The notes below the pieces were generated by a model. The model did not search any database, was not told the DNA's origin, and saw nothing but the letters and a program-made list of their open reading frames with translations. A stretch of DNA of 64,000 nt from Congeria kusceri (taxonomy: Eukaryota > Mollusca > Bivalvia > Myida > Dreissenidae): the NCBI GenBank assembly GCA_027627225.1, contig JAPFQT010000041.1, positions 282,501 to 346,500 on the forward strand, written 5' to 3'. Positions 38,324 through 50,500 of the stretch are shown piece by piece (position 1 is the first letter of the stretch; every line of letters starts with the position of its first letter). The position numbers and the translations under genes were made by a program.

Positions 38324-39480
38324 TTATGAACGTGCAGTATCTGGCAGACGTTCGTGGACGCAAAACACCACAGCCAGGATCCAGTTGAACAGCCAAGATA
38401 GGACAGACATGGCAAAGCCGTCCGACAAAGTAGATCCTATAAGAGCACGTCGAACGGTTTCTCTAAGGTTGATGTTGTATGAATACGCGTAGATAAAAAA
38501 AGGTCATCATTTGAAGAAATCCTATAATAAAAATGATAATGATGGTGATGATGATGTAGTAGAAGTAGTAGTGGTAATAGTAGGAATAGTAGTAGTAGTA
38601 GTGTAGAAGTAGTAGTAGTAGTAGAAGTAGTAGTAGTAGTAGTAGTTGCAGTAGTAGCAGTAGTAGTAGTAGTAGTTGTGTTGTTGTTGTTGTTGCTTCG
38701 TTGTTGTGGTAGCAGTAGTAGGTTGAGGAAGAGGGGGATAATGAGGAAGAGAGGAAAACCTTAACATGTAGTAGTATTTTACCAGCGGCTTTTAAAATCC
38801 CAACAGTAGGACTGTAGACTATCTGCTTGTCCTTCATAAGGAACACCCTCAAACTGGCTATAACAGTCGCCCCTATCACTGCAAATAGAGCAAGGAAGGC
38901 GAATGCTCGTGAGGCCATCAGAGGTCCTGGTGAAACAAAACAACGCAAAGGTAGTATTTTACTATTTACCCTATAAAATGTGCGTTAAAATGATTGACAC
39001 GTGCTTATTTATTTTCATAATTTGTATTTACACACTTAAAGAAACACGAATCTTTAACTTACTAACTATATTTAAATACCAGAATATATTATTTTTGTAA
39101 TTACAGTGACATCCGTTTGTTTTAACGTAAAATGGGTATAATATAGTGAATTTGTTAAATCAATTTAAAATGCAGAATTTTGCCACAAATGTTTAACATA
39201 CCTTAAATAAATATACCTAAATAAATAGTTACGCTTACTGAAATATTTATTGACCTTCAAATGTCGGCATTTTCACTTAAGAGAACTGTACATACCCTGT
39301 AAAAGTCCTCTGGTATTAATGTACACTGTCCGTTTGTACAGACTTTCCATAACCCATAAGTTACAGTGTTCGTGGTTTTTCCATCGTAAACTAGATATTC
39401 CATCCATGCATTGCTCTGTATTGAGAACAAAATGGGAATGGTACCGGTCAAATTGAGAAAATTACCATCGTTTTCAACGC
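38324..39480 (-). pseudogene. Claudin-like tetraspan gene, probably defective (copy C)
   Basis: Three exon-like blocks match the intact paralogues. The exon 1 block (39296 to about 39480) has the claudin signature NAW...YGLWKVCTNGQC, but its first membrane segment is short, no in-frame ATG is seen, and its donor AGG/GTATGT leaves phase 0 while exon 2 needs phase 1. Exon 2 (38783-38926) is intact and 144 nt, reading SRAFAFLALFAVIGATVIA and MKDKQIVY. Exon 3 (38324-38521) starts after a good acceptor but is 198 nt, one base too long. The extra base is explained by a run of seven T (A on the plus strand near 38494-38500); with six the frame would run to WLFNWILAVVFCVHERLPD and a stop at 38324. 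The unit may be a pseudogene or may contain assembly errors. A trinucleotide array fills intron 2. Confidence 0.7.
38527..38720. repeat. AGT/GTT microsatellite in intron 2 of copy C
   Basis: Imperfect (GAT)n, (AGT)n and (TGT)n blocks directly next to the acceptor of exon 3 of the claudin-like copy C. Confidence 0.9.
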
Positions 39481-39931
39481 AATTGAGAATTGTATCACTT
39501 TCAGCAAAAACTGCCAAAAAAGAATAAGACAACAATAAGTTACAATCAAAAAAACTCTTTTTGGTATCGTTAAGATTATTGTCCCAAATATTAGAGGAAA
39601 AACGGTGGGATAAATATTCTAAATAATCACTAGAAGATACATGTTTTTTCGGCGTTATCACGTTACAGTTAAAAATTAATTTTACAATTTTACGAGTTTG
39701 TGTTTTTGCTATTATTGCCCATCTGTCCTAATTCCTATGTTTCCTACTAATTTATTTCGATTTATTTACCGGATATTTATGAACAAGCACAAACGAGCGG
39801 TTTATATATATGTAACAACAAAGAGGTTTCCATTTTGACGTACATTCTCGTATTGCGTCAAGATGCAGAAACTCGACTGGGAAGTATATATATCTGCCTA
39901 GAGTAGTCGATCCAGGCACTAAGTTCATAGC

Positions 39932-40068
39932 GAATACTAAGTTTGTGTTGAATAAGATACGTTTATTTCGCGAGGCGTAGAAAACCTAAACCACGAGCCT
40001 CGACGATTGGTTTAGGTATTCCTGCCTAGCAAATAAACGTATCTGTATTAAACCCTTACTTGGTATTC
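39932..40068. repeat. Palindromic MITE P3
   Basis: Arms of about 60 bp include AGATACGTTTATTT and AAACCTAAACCA. The loop carries CACGAGCCTCG. It is related in arm and loop to P4 at 47744-47882, so both are copies of one family. Confidence 0.88.
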
Positions 40069-40069
40069 T

Positions 40070-41190
40070 TTATTTAGCTGCGTGTTATAGAGAGGGACTA
40101 TGTAGAAAATGCACATATTTGACATATTTTGTTTTCAAACGTCTACGATATACTATCCGACTGCGTACCTGTCAATCAAAATCAGTGATTTTCTCGATAA
40201 CTTCACAAATGACCCAAACAAAGGAGTTGAATAAATTTCTAATTTTAGGAAATATTTAACAAATAATCAGCGTTAAAAATTTTGTTCCGCAGCCGAAACC
40301 GGATACAATATCGAAAATGAGACACGTCTTACATTGATTTGTGTGTTTATTTTTAAATAGCATTTTAGATTTAATTTTCCTGTTTTTCTGAAATAGTTGG
40401 ACATTAAGACACCCACGGCAGTATTTATATGCATAAGGTCTTGCATTATGTTATAGCACTACATGTAATATCAAACACCTGATCCTCTTGTTACATAATA
40501 TCAACGCTGAATGCAGAATGTGCTAACTGGTAAAATTCAAATTCACACAGTTTGTTTTTGATTTCAACATCGAACATTTTACATAATTTGTCTTCGTATA
40601 TGAACAATGGTTGCTTAATTTCTGTGTAACGGAAAGCATTTTAGACAATAGCTCTGTTGATTGATGTAGTAACTACTAATAAGTAAAAGATCTTACAAGC
40701 ATACACAGTATAATTTTGGGGAATTTTTATTTTAATAGAACAAAAAAAACACGTTTAAACGCGGCATTGTTTAAAATTATAAGGTCCCCAGTTATAGAGT
40801 GGTATAGAATTAAGCAGCAGAAGCAAAATGAAATACATGTAAATAATAAAATCATGTCAAAAACCGTGATCGCATACAGATTGCATTTTCTCCATATATC
40901 ACAGGACAATTCATACATATAAATAGCCAACATCATAGCACGATCTCTGAAACAACCGATGCTCAGTCCCAATAGAATGTTAAATAATTAAGCCTCATTT
41001 AACTAAATTAGACAATATTTCACGTAAAAGTTAGTGTTTTTTGTCTCACTAAACCAATTCTATATACATATATATATGGACATATAGTATCATTATATGT
41101 TTCCCATATTGTTTTAACTTCCCTTATCATTATTATATGTACATGTACCTTAGCATGCAAACACTGGCAACAGTTTAAACAATTTCGACA
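40070..41190. other. AT-rich intergenic DNA
   Basis: No gene or known repeat seen. Confidence 0.4.
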
Positions 41191-41197
41191 CAAAACA

Positions 41198-41203
41198 TTT
41201 ATT
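41198..41203 (-). other. Likely polyadenylation signal of gene E
   Basis: AATAAA on the minus strand, 110 bases past the stop codon of the claudin-like gene at 41313-42820. Confidence 0.45.
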
Positions 41204-41228
41204 ACATGTTCTATTTTCATGTATATAG

Positions 41229-41369
41229 CATACGAATGTCAACTTATACGAGTCCAGACATCTGTACAGGGTCTTGCATCCATTTGTGCTCTGAAATCAC
41301 ACGAATGTCAACTTATACGAATCCAGACATCTGTACAGGGTCTTGCATCCGTTTGTGCGCTGATATCAA
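41229..41369. repeat. 70-bp tandem duplication over the end of gene E
   Basis: Two copies of a unit containing CGAATGTCAACTTATACGA and GACATCTGTACAGGGTCTTG, at 41229-41298 and 41299-41369. The second holds the last codons and stop of gene E; the first is its 3' flank. The period of 70 is not a multiple of three. Confidence 0.9.
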
Positions 41370-41683
41370 ACCCGGAATGATCCAGCCGACCACGCAGGTA
41401 ACTATGGCCATGATGAAACCTTCTACGAATTTACTTTCAGTCAGGGATGCTTGCGATTGAAATTTGCCTTTATACACCATGATGCCGATTGCAACCACAA
41501 AGCCTAAACCTACAAATATAGTATAATCACGTATTATTATCATTAAACATGATTGTGATGATGATAATGAGAAGGAGGATGAGGATTAGGAAAAGGTGAG
41601 GATGTTGTTGTTTTTGTTGTTGATGATGATGATGATGATGATGATAACGATATAACGATTAGGATAATGAGGATGACATTCAC

Positions 41684-41739
<56 letters not shown>

Positions 41740-41860
41740 CGATGACGATGACGATGATGATAATGATGATGATGATGATGATGATGATGATAATGATTTT
41801 TATGCTGCTGCTGATGATGATTATTATATATTGATGTTGTTGATGTTGATGATTATGATA

Positions 41861-41938
<78 letters not shown>

Positions 41939-41944
41939 ATGATA

Positions 41945-41983
<39 letters not shown>

Positions 41984-42820
41984 GTGATAGGGGTGATAAG
42001 GATAATGGTGATTATGATGATGATTAAAATAATAAAAATCGTATACAATTTGCAATGTTGTAGTCTATATATAAGTTGCCTATGTAACAGGCATGCGTAG
42101 TAGTAGTAGCAGCTGCAGCAGTAGTTGTACTATAATCAGAAATAGATGAAAAGTAAACTAACCTGAAAACGATAGTAGACCGTTAGCAATGCTATAAAAA
42201 ATCTGCTCCTTCTTCAGTATGAACACTCGCAGGGCGGCCATGACTGCGGCTGCTATGTTCAGGAGTAGGCCCACTATTGCACAGCCTCGGGCGACTTTCA
42301 GGTAAACTGTCGTAAACAATATTCCAAAACATGTTAATGGTGTGGTATTAAGCTTATTATAAATATATTATAACATTTTCTCAATAGCTGACATTTCGAG
42401 CTGAAATTCTTATAAATAAAGAAAAACTATTTCCATTTCGTGCGTTATGACGTTTCGTGAGTATATGTTAAAGATAACTTAACTATGTACAGTAGCTTTA
42501 ACTTTTAGCTTCGGTGAGTTCTTTCGAGTTTGCGTGGTAAAGGTATAATCTTAACTTTAAAGAAAACATAACAAACATAATAAACATTAACTTTTTTACT
42601 TGTCAAAAATGCACTTACTGTCAACACTGATATCAGGTATTGATTCACACAGCTCGCCGATACATATTTTCCACAAACCAAACGTCTGTCGTGACGTATA
42701 GCCACCTAGTTTGATGGTACTACTGGTTTCCACCCATGCATTGAGTGCCACGGCCAGAATGCTGAACAAAACGTTGAGGCCAGCTAAACCCACCATCACA
42801 AAACCAACAACCTGCTTCAT
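41313..42820 (-). CDS. Claudin/PMP22-like four-pass membrane protein (gene E), 3 exons, 180 aa
   Basis: Exons are 42619-42820, 42163-42306 and 41313-41509, joined by phase-1 introns of 312 and 653 bp with good sites (donors GTAAGTG and GTTAG; acceptors GACAG and TGTAG). The start ATG at 42820 gives MKQVVGFVMVGLAGLNVLFS, the first membrane segment. Trp29 and the extracellular FGLWKICIGELC (Cys53 and Cys58) match the claudin W-GLW-C-C pattern. Exon 2 encodes two more hydrophobic segments (VGLLLNIAAAVMAALRVF and the region after KKEQIF); exon 3 encodes the fourth (FIMAIVTCVVGWIIPGLI) and a short tail. At 180 aa it is shorter than typical claudins of about 210. Family members sit in plasma membranes and often shape cell contacts; the role here is inferred. 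A long (ATG)n array lies in intron 2 and an (AGT)n array just upstream of the start. Confidence 0.85.
41555..42025. repeat. (ATG)n microsatellite in intron 2 of gene E
   Basis: About 470 bases of GAT/ATG repeats with short interruptions, inside intron 2 of gene E. Long poly-His, poly-Ile and poly-Met frames are artefacts. Confidence 0.95.
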
Positions 42821-42872
42821 TGCTTCGTAGATCGCGGTGTTGCGACAATTGTCTGTAAAATATTTTAACTTG

Positions 42873-42960
42873 TATTATTATTACTAGTAGTAGTAGTAGT
42901 AATAGTAGTAATATTAGTAGGAGTAGTAGTAGTAGTATTAGTAGTAGTAGTATAAGAAGA

Positions 42961-43034
<74 letters not shown>

Positions 43035-43320
43035 CAGTAGTAGTAGTAGTAGTATTTCATAAATTATTCTTATTATTACTATTATTATTATTATTATTAT
43101 TATTATCATTATGATTATTTAAATTATTATTATTATTATTATTATTATCATTATTATTATGATTATTATTGTGGTAGTAGTAGTATTAGTACTAGTAAAA
43201 GTGGTAGTAGTAATTGTAGTAGTAGTAGTAGTAGTACTAGAAGTAGTAGTAGTAGTAGCAGTAGTAGTAGTTGTTGTTGTTATAGTAGTAGTATTTGTTG
43301 TTTTTGTTGTTTTTTTATTG
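42873..43320. repeat. AGT/ATT/GTT microsatellite upstream of gene E
   Basis: Begins about 50 bases upstream of the gene E start codon and passes through (AGT)n, (ATT)n and (TGT)n. The right part corresponds to the array at 72-270 in the duplicated segment. Confidence 0.93.
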
Positions 43321-43370
43321 TTGTTGTAGCAGAAGCATTAGTTTTATGTATATAAATATGTAGCACAAAC

Positions 43371-44730
43371 ATCCTTCGCTTTTTATAACACATTCGAAAA
43401 TTCTAGGATAATAACAAATCCTTGTCAGTGGGAGAGCCACATATTATCTGGTAACATATCGGTTTTTTATGCTTTTACGGTTTTGTCAGTTTTTTGTTAA
43501 TTTTCTACCTGTTTCGTAGTGATATTTTTGTTCTGTGGATAATCTAAGTTTTAACCGCGTGCTAAAATATTTCCATTGCCATTACATGATGTAAATTAAG
43601 GTACCTATTTGTGTATCTAGGTTATTTACGCTTTAAATGTCATAACCATAAGGACACACGTTGTTTTAAGAATAAAGGTTAGTACATTTGAACAGTTTCA
43701 ACATATTAATGTCAGCTCTGTTATATCAAAAGCCTATGGCTAATTGACGTTGCACATCAGGATATTCCATTAACATTATTTCGTCATACGTTTGATAGGT
43801 CCTTAAGTAGTACGAGCATTTAAACTATATTTTAAGCAGATAATTCAAAGTAAATTTAGAAGACGGATTTATTAACATCTTATTTTCCATGTAAAATGAT
43901 AATTTGCTTGTCTAGTTACTTAAAATGTCTCACTCTGGTTTACATCCAACCATTGAGGAATTAAAATGTAATTATATTGAATATTATTATAAATTATTGG
44001 TGTTTAACTGGAATAACGATGCTATGAAGTTAATTTTTATTTAGACTGAAATGTTTTGTGAATAAATTTGGGCTGAGTGTGATGTTCGAGAGCCCGTCTT
44101 GGTCTTACTTGCTAATATAACAAAGGCTATCACCAGACAAAATCCTAAACAGAATATATTTCTCATATTAATCATAGTTTCTTCATAAAAGTATGCACAT
44201 ATAATACTAAGTAGTGTAGACTCTATATATGATCATCATCGTCATCAGGAATATTAATATCGTTTTAAGTAGCATGTTTTTTCTTAAATTTCAAATGATA
44301 ATCTTATAAATATCATTCAATCTTCTCTTCGGAACACTATTTACAATTTACAAAATATTACTTACCTGCTATTATTGACAGCCCAACAGCAGCAGAGTAG
44401 ATGATCTGTTGTCATTCATGAGAAACACTGGCGAGCCGGACACAACAGCGGCTCCTATCATTGCAAACAAAACCAGAAAGGCGAATGCTCGGACCGCATT
44501 CACAATATCTGGTGAGAAGATCAACCCGCGAAAACAGCTGAGTGGAAAAAAGGGAATAGCCCATGCATTTCACTGTGGATCAAATCATATGATAACAGTT
44601 GCTCATTCTATGTTATTTGGGTATACTTCTGTAAATATCCAGTAGCGTTATCCGCAATTTTAGAAACATATTACACATTTACAATCGTATGCATCAGTAG
44701 ACAAAGGTTAAAATCTGAAGAAATTTACTT
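43371..44730. repeat. Segmental duplication I, copy 2 (partner 361-6120)
   Basis: Compact copy, about 1.36 kb against 5.8 kb, with collinear matches listed under the partner. It ends next to a degenerate claudin-like first exon that the partner lacks. Confidence 0.75.
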
Positions 44731-44985
44731 TTTTAAATTGCAAGTGGATATTCAAGCTACTCCCTAATGTTTTCAAACACAATGTCACCTATCGATTTTA
44801 AATTCGTGGCTAATGGACATGCCATCAGATTGCAACAACACATTTTACTTCTTTACAAGCTTTCCATAGCCTTCTCGTTGAAGTATCCCACTGACTTTGT
44901 ATTCCACCCATGCATTTAGTGCCAGAGCCAGAATAGAGAACAAGACGTTGTGGCAGGCTAAACCTACCCCCAGCAAACAATCTGT
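44090..44985 (-). pseudogene. Claudin-like tetraspan pseudogene (copy D)
   Basis: Exon 1 remnant (about 44851-44985) reads NVLFSILALALNAWVEYKVS but has no start codon, loses the GLW-C-C part (YGKLVKK) and hits TAA at 44845-44847. Exon 2 (44366-44508) has good splice sites (donor GTAAGT) and reads IVNAVRAFAFLVLFAMIGAA, but is 143 nt: one base is missing at the KDKQ codons near 44410, shifting the frame. Exon 3 survives only as 44090-44144 (GFCLVIAFVILASKTK) before homology stops. The intact paralogue is at 47548-51325. No function is expected. Confidence 0.85.
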
Positions 44986-45289
44986 TTTATATGTGTGCAA
45001 TGTAAATATTGTTCTGCACAATGGGTATGTTATGTTGAGTTTGTTAGTTTCTTTATTAACTTATGTAAATCCTATATACACTCCATTGGAGATCACTCGC
45101 TTAAGAAATAAACATATAACGCTTTCGCCTGTATAACTTTATGTTTTGATTCAATATTCCGTAAGCTATATGTATATGCATAAAATAATTTGTGTAGTAG
45201 ACCACTACACGATGTTACATCCCAAATACGAAACCTCTGCGCATTGTGATTTTCTGGGAGAATATTTTTAAAGTCCTTTTTCTATTTAA

Positions 45290-46250
45290 GTCTCTACAAA
45301 CCATGTGACCTCCGAAGCGTGGTCAGTTTTGATCCCAGGGCAATAATTCTAACAAATATTGTAGAGGACCACAAGATTATGTCGCATAGCATAAAGGAAT
45401 GCTCTGCGCCTTGCGGTTTCAGAGGAGAAGATTTTTTAATTTATTTTTAGCTTTGGTGAATACACATGAAGCGGACCGGAACGAGTTGGGCAATTTTGAA
45501 AGAGGGTTACCCAAGGATCTTTCCCGTGAAGTTTCGTAAACTTCTGCCAAACGAGGCGACGTCATAAAAGCTCTCTTTTTTCTCAGGTGAACTAAAGACG
45601 ATGCTACATCCAGTTATCAAGTGCCTACACCATGCAATTTCAGACAAGAATATTTTTAAAGGTTTCTCCTATTAAAGTATATGTAAAAATTGCACTCCTG
45701 GGCGGGCCCATTATTTAGTCCAGGGTCATCATTTGAACAATTTTGGTAAAGGACCATAAGGCGATGCCTCACACCAACTATTAAACGCTAAGGGCTTATA
45801 GTTTAAGATAAGAAGATTTTTAAAGGTTTTTCCGTTCAAAGTCCATAAAAAATCATTAAAGCTCCAGATGGGGCCATTTTTGTACGCAGGGGCATCATTA
45901 GAACAATGTTGGTAAAGCACAATAAGGCGATGCCACATACCAAATGTTAAGTGCCTAAGCCTTGTAGGTTCAGGAAAGAAGATTGTTTAAAGTTTTGTCA
46001 ACAAAAATATATACATAAACATTTATTAGCTCCTGTGACCTAATGAAGCAATCGACCGGAACCATGTGAACAATTTCAAATCTCTCTCATCCAAGGATGA
46101 TTTCTGTGTGATTTGGTTGAATTTTGCCCAGTAGTTTATGAGAAGAGGTAGAAAAGGTCAACGCACTGACCAACGGACGCACGGGCGCACGCACACGCCC
46201 CGGTCACCATGCCAGGGCAAAATATCTCTGGCTTTTGGCCAGTAGAGCTC
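45290..46250. repeat. Tandem/dispersed repeat with about 165-bp units
   Basis: Diverged units share ATAAGGCGATGCC, AACAATTTTGGTAAAGGACC and AAGATTTTTAAAGGTTTTT-like blocks near 45365, 45592, 45747 and 45912. A tail at 46020-46250 has a distinct GC-rich CGCACGGGCGCACGCACACG block. No coding potential is seen. The family resembles common intergenic repeats of invertebrate genomes, but I cannot name it. Confidence 0.6.
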
Positions 46251-46391
46251 AAAACGAATAATTATACAAGGTTGTAAGTGCATGTGTTCATGGCCTTCTC
46301 TGCAGTGTACAGATGTAATAATTTTCTTTTCCTTTCAAAACGACATTTTAAAGAAGTGTGACTCAAAGTTACAAGCCGTTGAAAATGTCTT

Positions 46392-46497
46392 TTTAGTGTA
46401 CGTCTTGTATGCTTTTGAACGGCCACTCGATATTTCCGTGTGCATTTTAGTGTACGTCGTGTGTGCTTTTGTACGCCACTCGATATTTCCGTGTGCT
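46392..46497. repeat. Two-copy tandem repeat, about 54 bp
   Basis: TTTTAGTGTACGTCTTGTAT and CCACTCGATATTTCCGTGTG occur twice in succession. Confidence 0.9.
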
Positions 46498-46499
46498 AA

Positions 46500-47420
46500 G
46501 ATTTCAATGTTGTTCGGAGATTTTTGATAACTTTCAATCAAAATGTAAACAAAAGAAAAGAATAGGCTGCATACTTTAGGAAATATTTAACAACTTATCT
46601 GCGTTACAATCTTCTACACCAGCAAAACCAGGATACAGTAACGAAAGCAAGACACGCACCACATTTACTTCTTTATTTACTTGTCATTATTTGTAAATTT
46701 AAACGATTCCGTATTCTAAAATATTTGGAAGTTAGTGCAACCCACTGCGACAAAGTATTGCAGTTTGTTGTTGCCAGATTATATATTGGTTTCAATTCCG
46801 TAATAACGACTCAATTAACTCGTTATTATGAATATTCCTGTATACAATATATTAAAGGCGATTCGAATATCAAGTATATCTAGTTAAAACTAGTTAAAAC
46901 ATTTATCCGATATAACAACTAGACGATTACATAGCAGTTCATATTTATAATCGTTTGCAATTTAATTTGACTAAAGTTGATATTAAGCTGCAAATGTAAA
47001 GCCATGTGATTTGTTAATCCCTGATAGATTCATATTCACAAAATCATAACGGCGAACATAATAAAGAAGAAAATATTAATGTGCTAATCCAGTTGAATAT
47101 TTCTAATGGCATGCCGACATCTTTTCTTGTTCTGTTAATATCAATAGGAATCTTACCAATATAAATGATTAAAATATATAACATGATCCTATTACATCAC
47201 AAATATTCAAAACATATTTCATTTTTAGTGTAACTACTTCAGGGTGCATACATTTTGTCGGCGTAGCACAACCGTATTACCATTTCAATAAAAATACTGA
47301 TTAGCTAGAATAATAACTTCATGCGAATGAATTCGTTGTCTCTTTGGTGTAATTTTTGGTTTGTTAATCGGTTCATAAACGAAGGCATATGATTGATGAA
47401 TACTGTTTTTAATTAGAATA
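46500..47420. other. AT-rich intergenic DNA
   Basis: No gene recognised. Confidence 0.4.
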
Positions 47421-47423
47421 AAC

Positions 47424-47429
47424 TTTATT
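47424..47429 (-). other. Likely polyadenylation signal of gene B
   Basis: AATAAA on the minus strand, about 120 bases after the stop codon of the claudin-like gene ending at 47548. Confidence 0.45.
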
Positions 47430-47547
47430 AGGAAAATTCTGCAATGCAATGCATTTCACAGTTGCTTGATACATGTATATCATTTGTACAACAGCAACCA
47501 GTGCCAAATATAATGTTAACAGTTTGATAATTGTTATATGAATCGAT

Positions 47548-50500
47548 CTAAGTCGCATCTGGCAGACGTCCGTGTACAACAAACAGCCCGGCCTGGATCC
47601 AGCTGAAGAGCCAGGCTACCACGCACAGGGCAAACCCGCCCCCGTAGTTTGTGCCTATTAGTGCTATAACCTGCCTGTTCTCATGGGCGAAGATGGCAAA
47701 GCCGATTAGTAGGCAAAACCCTGAAATTAAAAACACATATAGAGAATGCTAGGTTAGTGTTGAATACAGATACGTTTATTTAGCAAGGCTTAGAAAACCA
47801 AAACCACGAGCCTTGGTGAGTGGTTACGGTTTTCGTGCCGAGCAAATAAACTTATCTGTATTTAACACTTACCTGGTATTCTATTTATCCCATCATTTTC
47901 TGTCTTTATTTTGAAAATAAACGAAAGAAAGTCACTGAACAACACGAAAAACATCAAATGACGACAGGAATATAAATATAAATTAAATGTTTTATGTATT
48001 CCACATACAGCTAAGTTTATCCCATAGGGTGCAATTTCGTCAATGCAGGCGTGATGATGGGATAAAAATGTGTATTGTACCATTGAATCAAGATGGTGTG
48101 ATGTAACTAACACAGCAATGTGAAAATGTTGTTGTTCCTGTTTTAATCGGAAGATTCAAATTTCTTTCAAATGCACCTATTGTATATAATATGTTATCTA
48201 TAAACATTATGCACTGAGTGCTAACATGTATCCAACACAAATACTTACTCGGCATTAATTTGAATTGTTTATTTGACGAGTTGTATGTAATTTAAAGGCT
48301 AGTAGCTACTAAAAATTAATTTATATAATGAAGTCGCAGTGTAAATGGAGATGGTGTCCGACTTGATTGATTCTCAAATCACCATGAACTTGTTCTACCC
48401 AGTAACGGACTCGACTTTTTTCCGTTTTTACAAATCAAGCACAAAATCTTAACATTGTCTGTATTAACACTCCGTCTTTTATGTTATAAGTTTACGTGTT
48501 CACACACCTGCTGCTATGGATAGTCCAACAGTGGCATGGAAGATTATCTGCTTGTCCTTCATAATAAACACTCTCAGACCGGCTGTTACTGCGGCACCTA
48601 ACATGGCAAAGAATCCCAGGAAGACAAAGGCACGCACGGCTTGTATGGTATCTGAAAAAGTGATGTATGCTTGTGCATAATATATGTACATAATAATTTA
48701 TAATTGTTAATATGAGTTTGACTGTGACATACTTCGGCATATGATGACCTGATAATGCTCATAAAACTTAAACATTTTTCTGAAATTATTATCTGGTTAA
48801 CATGACAAAAGGCAAATTAGTATCCACTATTGCATAAGATAAGCTGCTTTATTTTTCGCAAAATATTTTACTGATCGTAAACTCATTTATTATGTTTTGT
48901 GAATTTTGGCGAAATTCTTTGGTTAATACGGTGGATATTTAACCGAATACATTACGTCGTTTGTAAATCTGTTATTTTGTTCTGAATATACATTGGTAAG
49001 ATCTGCGAAATCTTTATAAAACCATACCATGTTATTAGCATTCATACACGTCGTAATGTTAATAGGACATGTGAATGGAAATTTATCCTACGATAAAATA
49101 AACGCACGACTGGGTTTAAAAGTGGGTGCAGTAACCCTACACATAGACCGCGGTGGGTGCAATAACCCTCCATATAGACCGAGTGGGTGCATTAACTCTA
49201 CACATAGACCGAGTGGGTGAAATAACACTACACATAGAACGCGGTGGGTGCAATAACACTACACATAGACCGAGTGGGTGCAATAACCCAACACATAGAC
49301 CGCGGTGGGTGCAATAACCCTCCACATAGACCGAGTGGGTGCAATAACCCTACACATAGACCTCGGTGGGTGCAATAACCCTCCACATAGAACGAGTGGG
49401 TGCAATAACCCTACACATAGACCGCGGTGGGTGCAATAACACTACACATAGACCGCGGTGGGTGCAAAAAACACTACACATAGACCGCGGTGAATGCAAT
49501 AACCCTACACATAGACCGAGTGGGTGCAATAACACTACACATAGACCGAGTGGGTGCAATAACCCTACACATAGACCGCGGTGGGTGCAATAACCCTACA
49601 CATAGACCGAGTGGGTGCAATAACCCCACATAGACCGAGTGGGTGCAAAAACCCTACACATAGATCGAGTGGGTGCAATAACCCTCCACATAGACCGAGT
49701 GGGTGCAATAATTCTACACATAGACCGAGTGGGTGCAATAACCCTACACATAGACCGAGTGGGTGCAATAACACTACACATAGACCGAGTGGGTGCAATA
49801 ACCCCACATAGACCGAGTGGGTGCAATAACCCTACACATAGACCGAGTGGGTGCAATAACCTACATACAGACCGAGTGGGTGCAAAAACCATCCCCATAG
49901 ATCGAGTGGGTGCAATAACCCTCCCAATAGACCGAGTGGGTGCAATAACTCTACACGTAGACCGCGGTGGGTGCAATAACCCTACACATAGACCGAGTGG
50001 GTGCAATATCACTACACATAGACCGAGTGGGTGAAATAACTCTACACATAGACCGCGGTGGGTGCAATAACATTACACATAGACCGAGTGGGTGCAATAA
50101 CACTACACATAGACCGAGTGTGTGCAATAACCCCACATAGACTGAGTGGGTTCAATAACCCTACATATATACCGAGTGGGTGCAATAACCCTACACATAG
50201 ACCGCGGTGGGTGCAATAACCCTACACATAGACCGAGTGGGTGCAATAACACTACACATAGACCGAGTGGGTGCAATAACACTACACATAGACCGCGGTG
50301 GGTGCAATAACACTACACATAGACCTAGTGGGTGCAATAACTCTACACATAGACCGCGGTGGGTGCAAAAACCCTACACATAGACCGAGTGGGTGCAATA
50401 ACACTACACATAGACCGAGTGGGTGCAATAATCCCCAAATAGACCGAGTGGGTGCAATAACCCTACACATATACCGAGTGGGTGCAATAACTCTACACAT

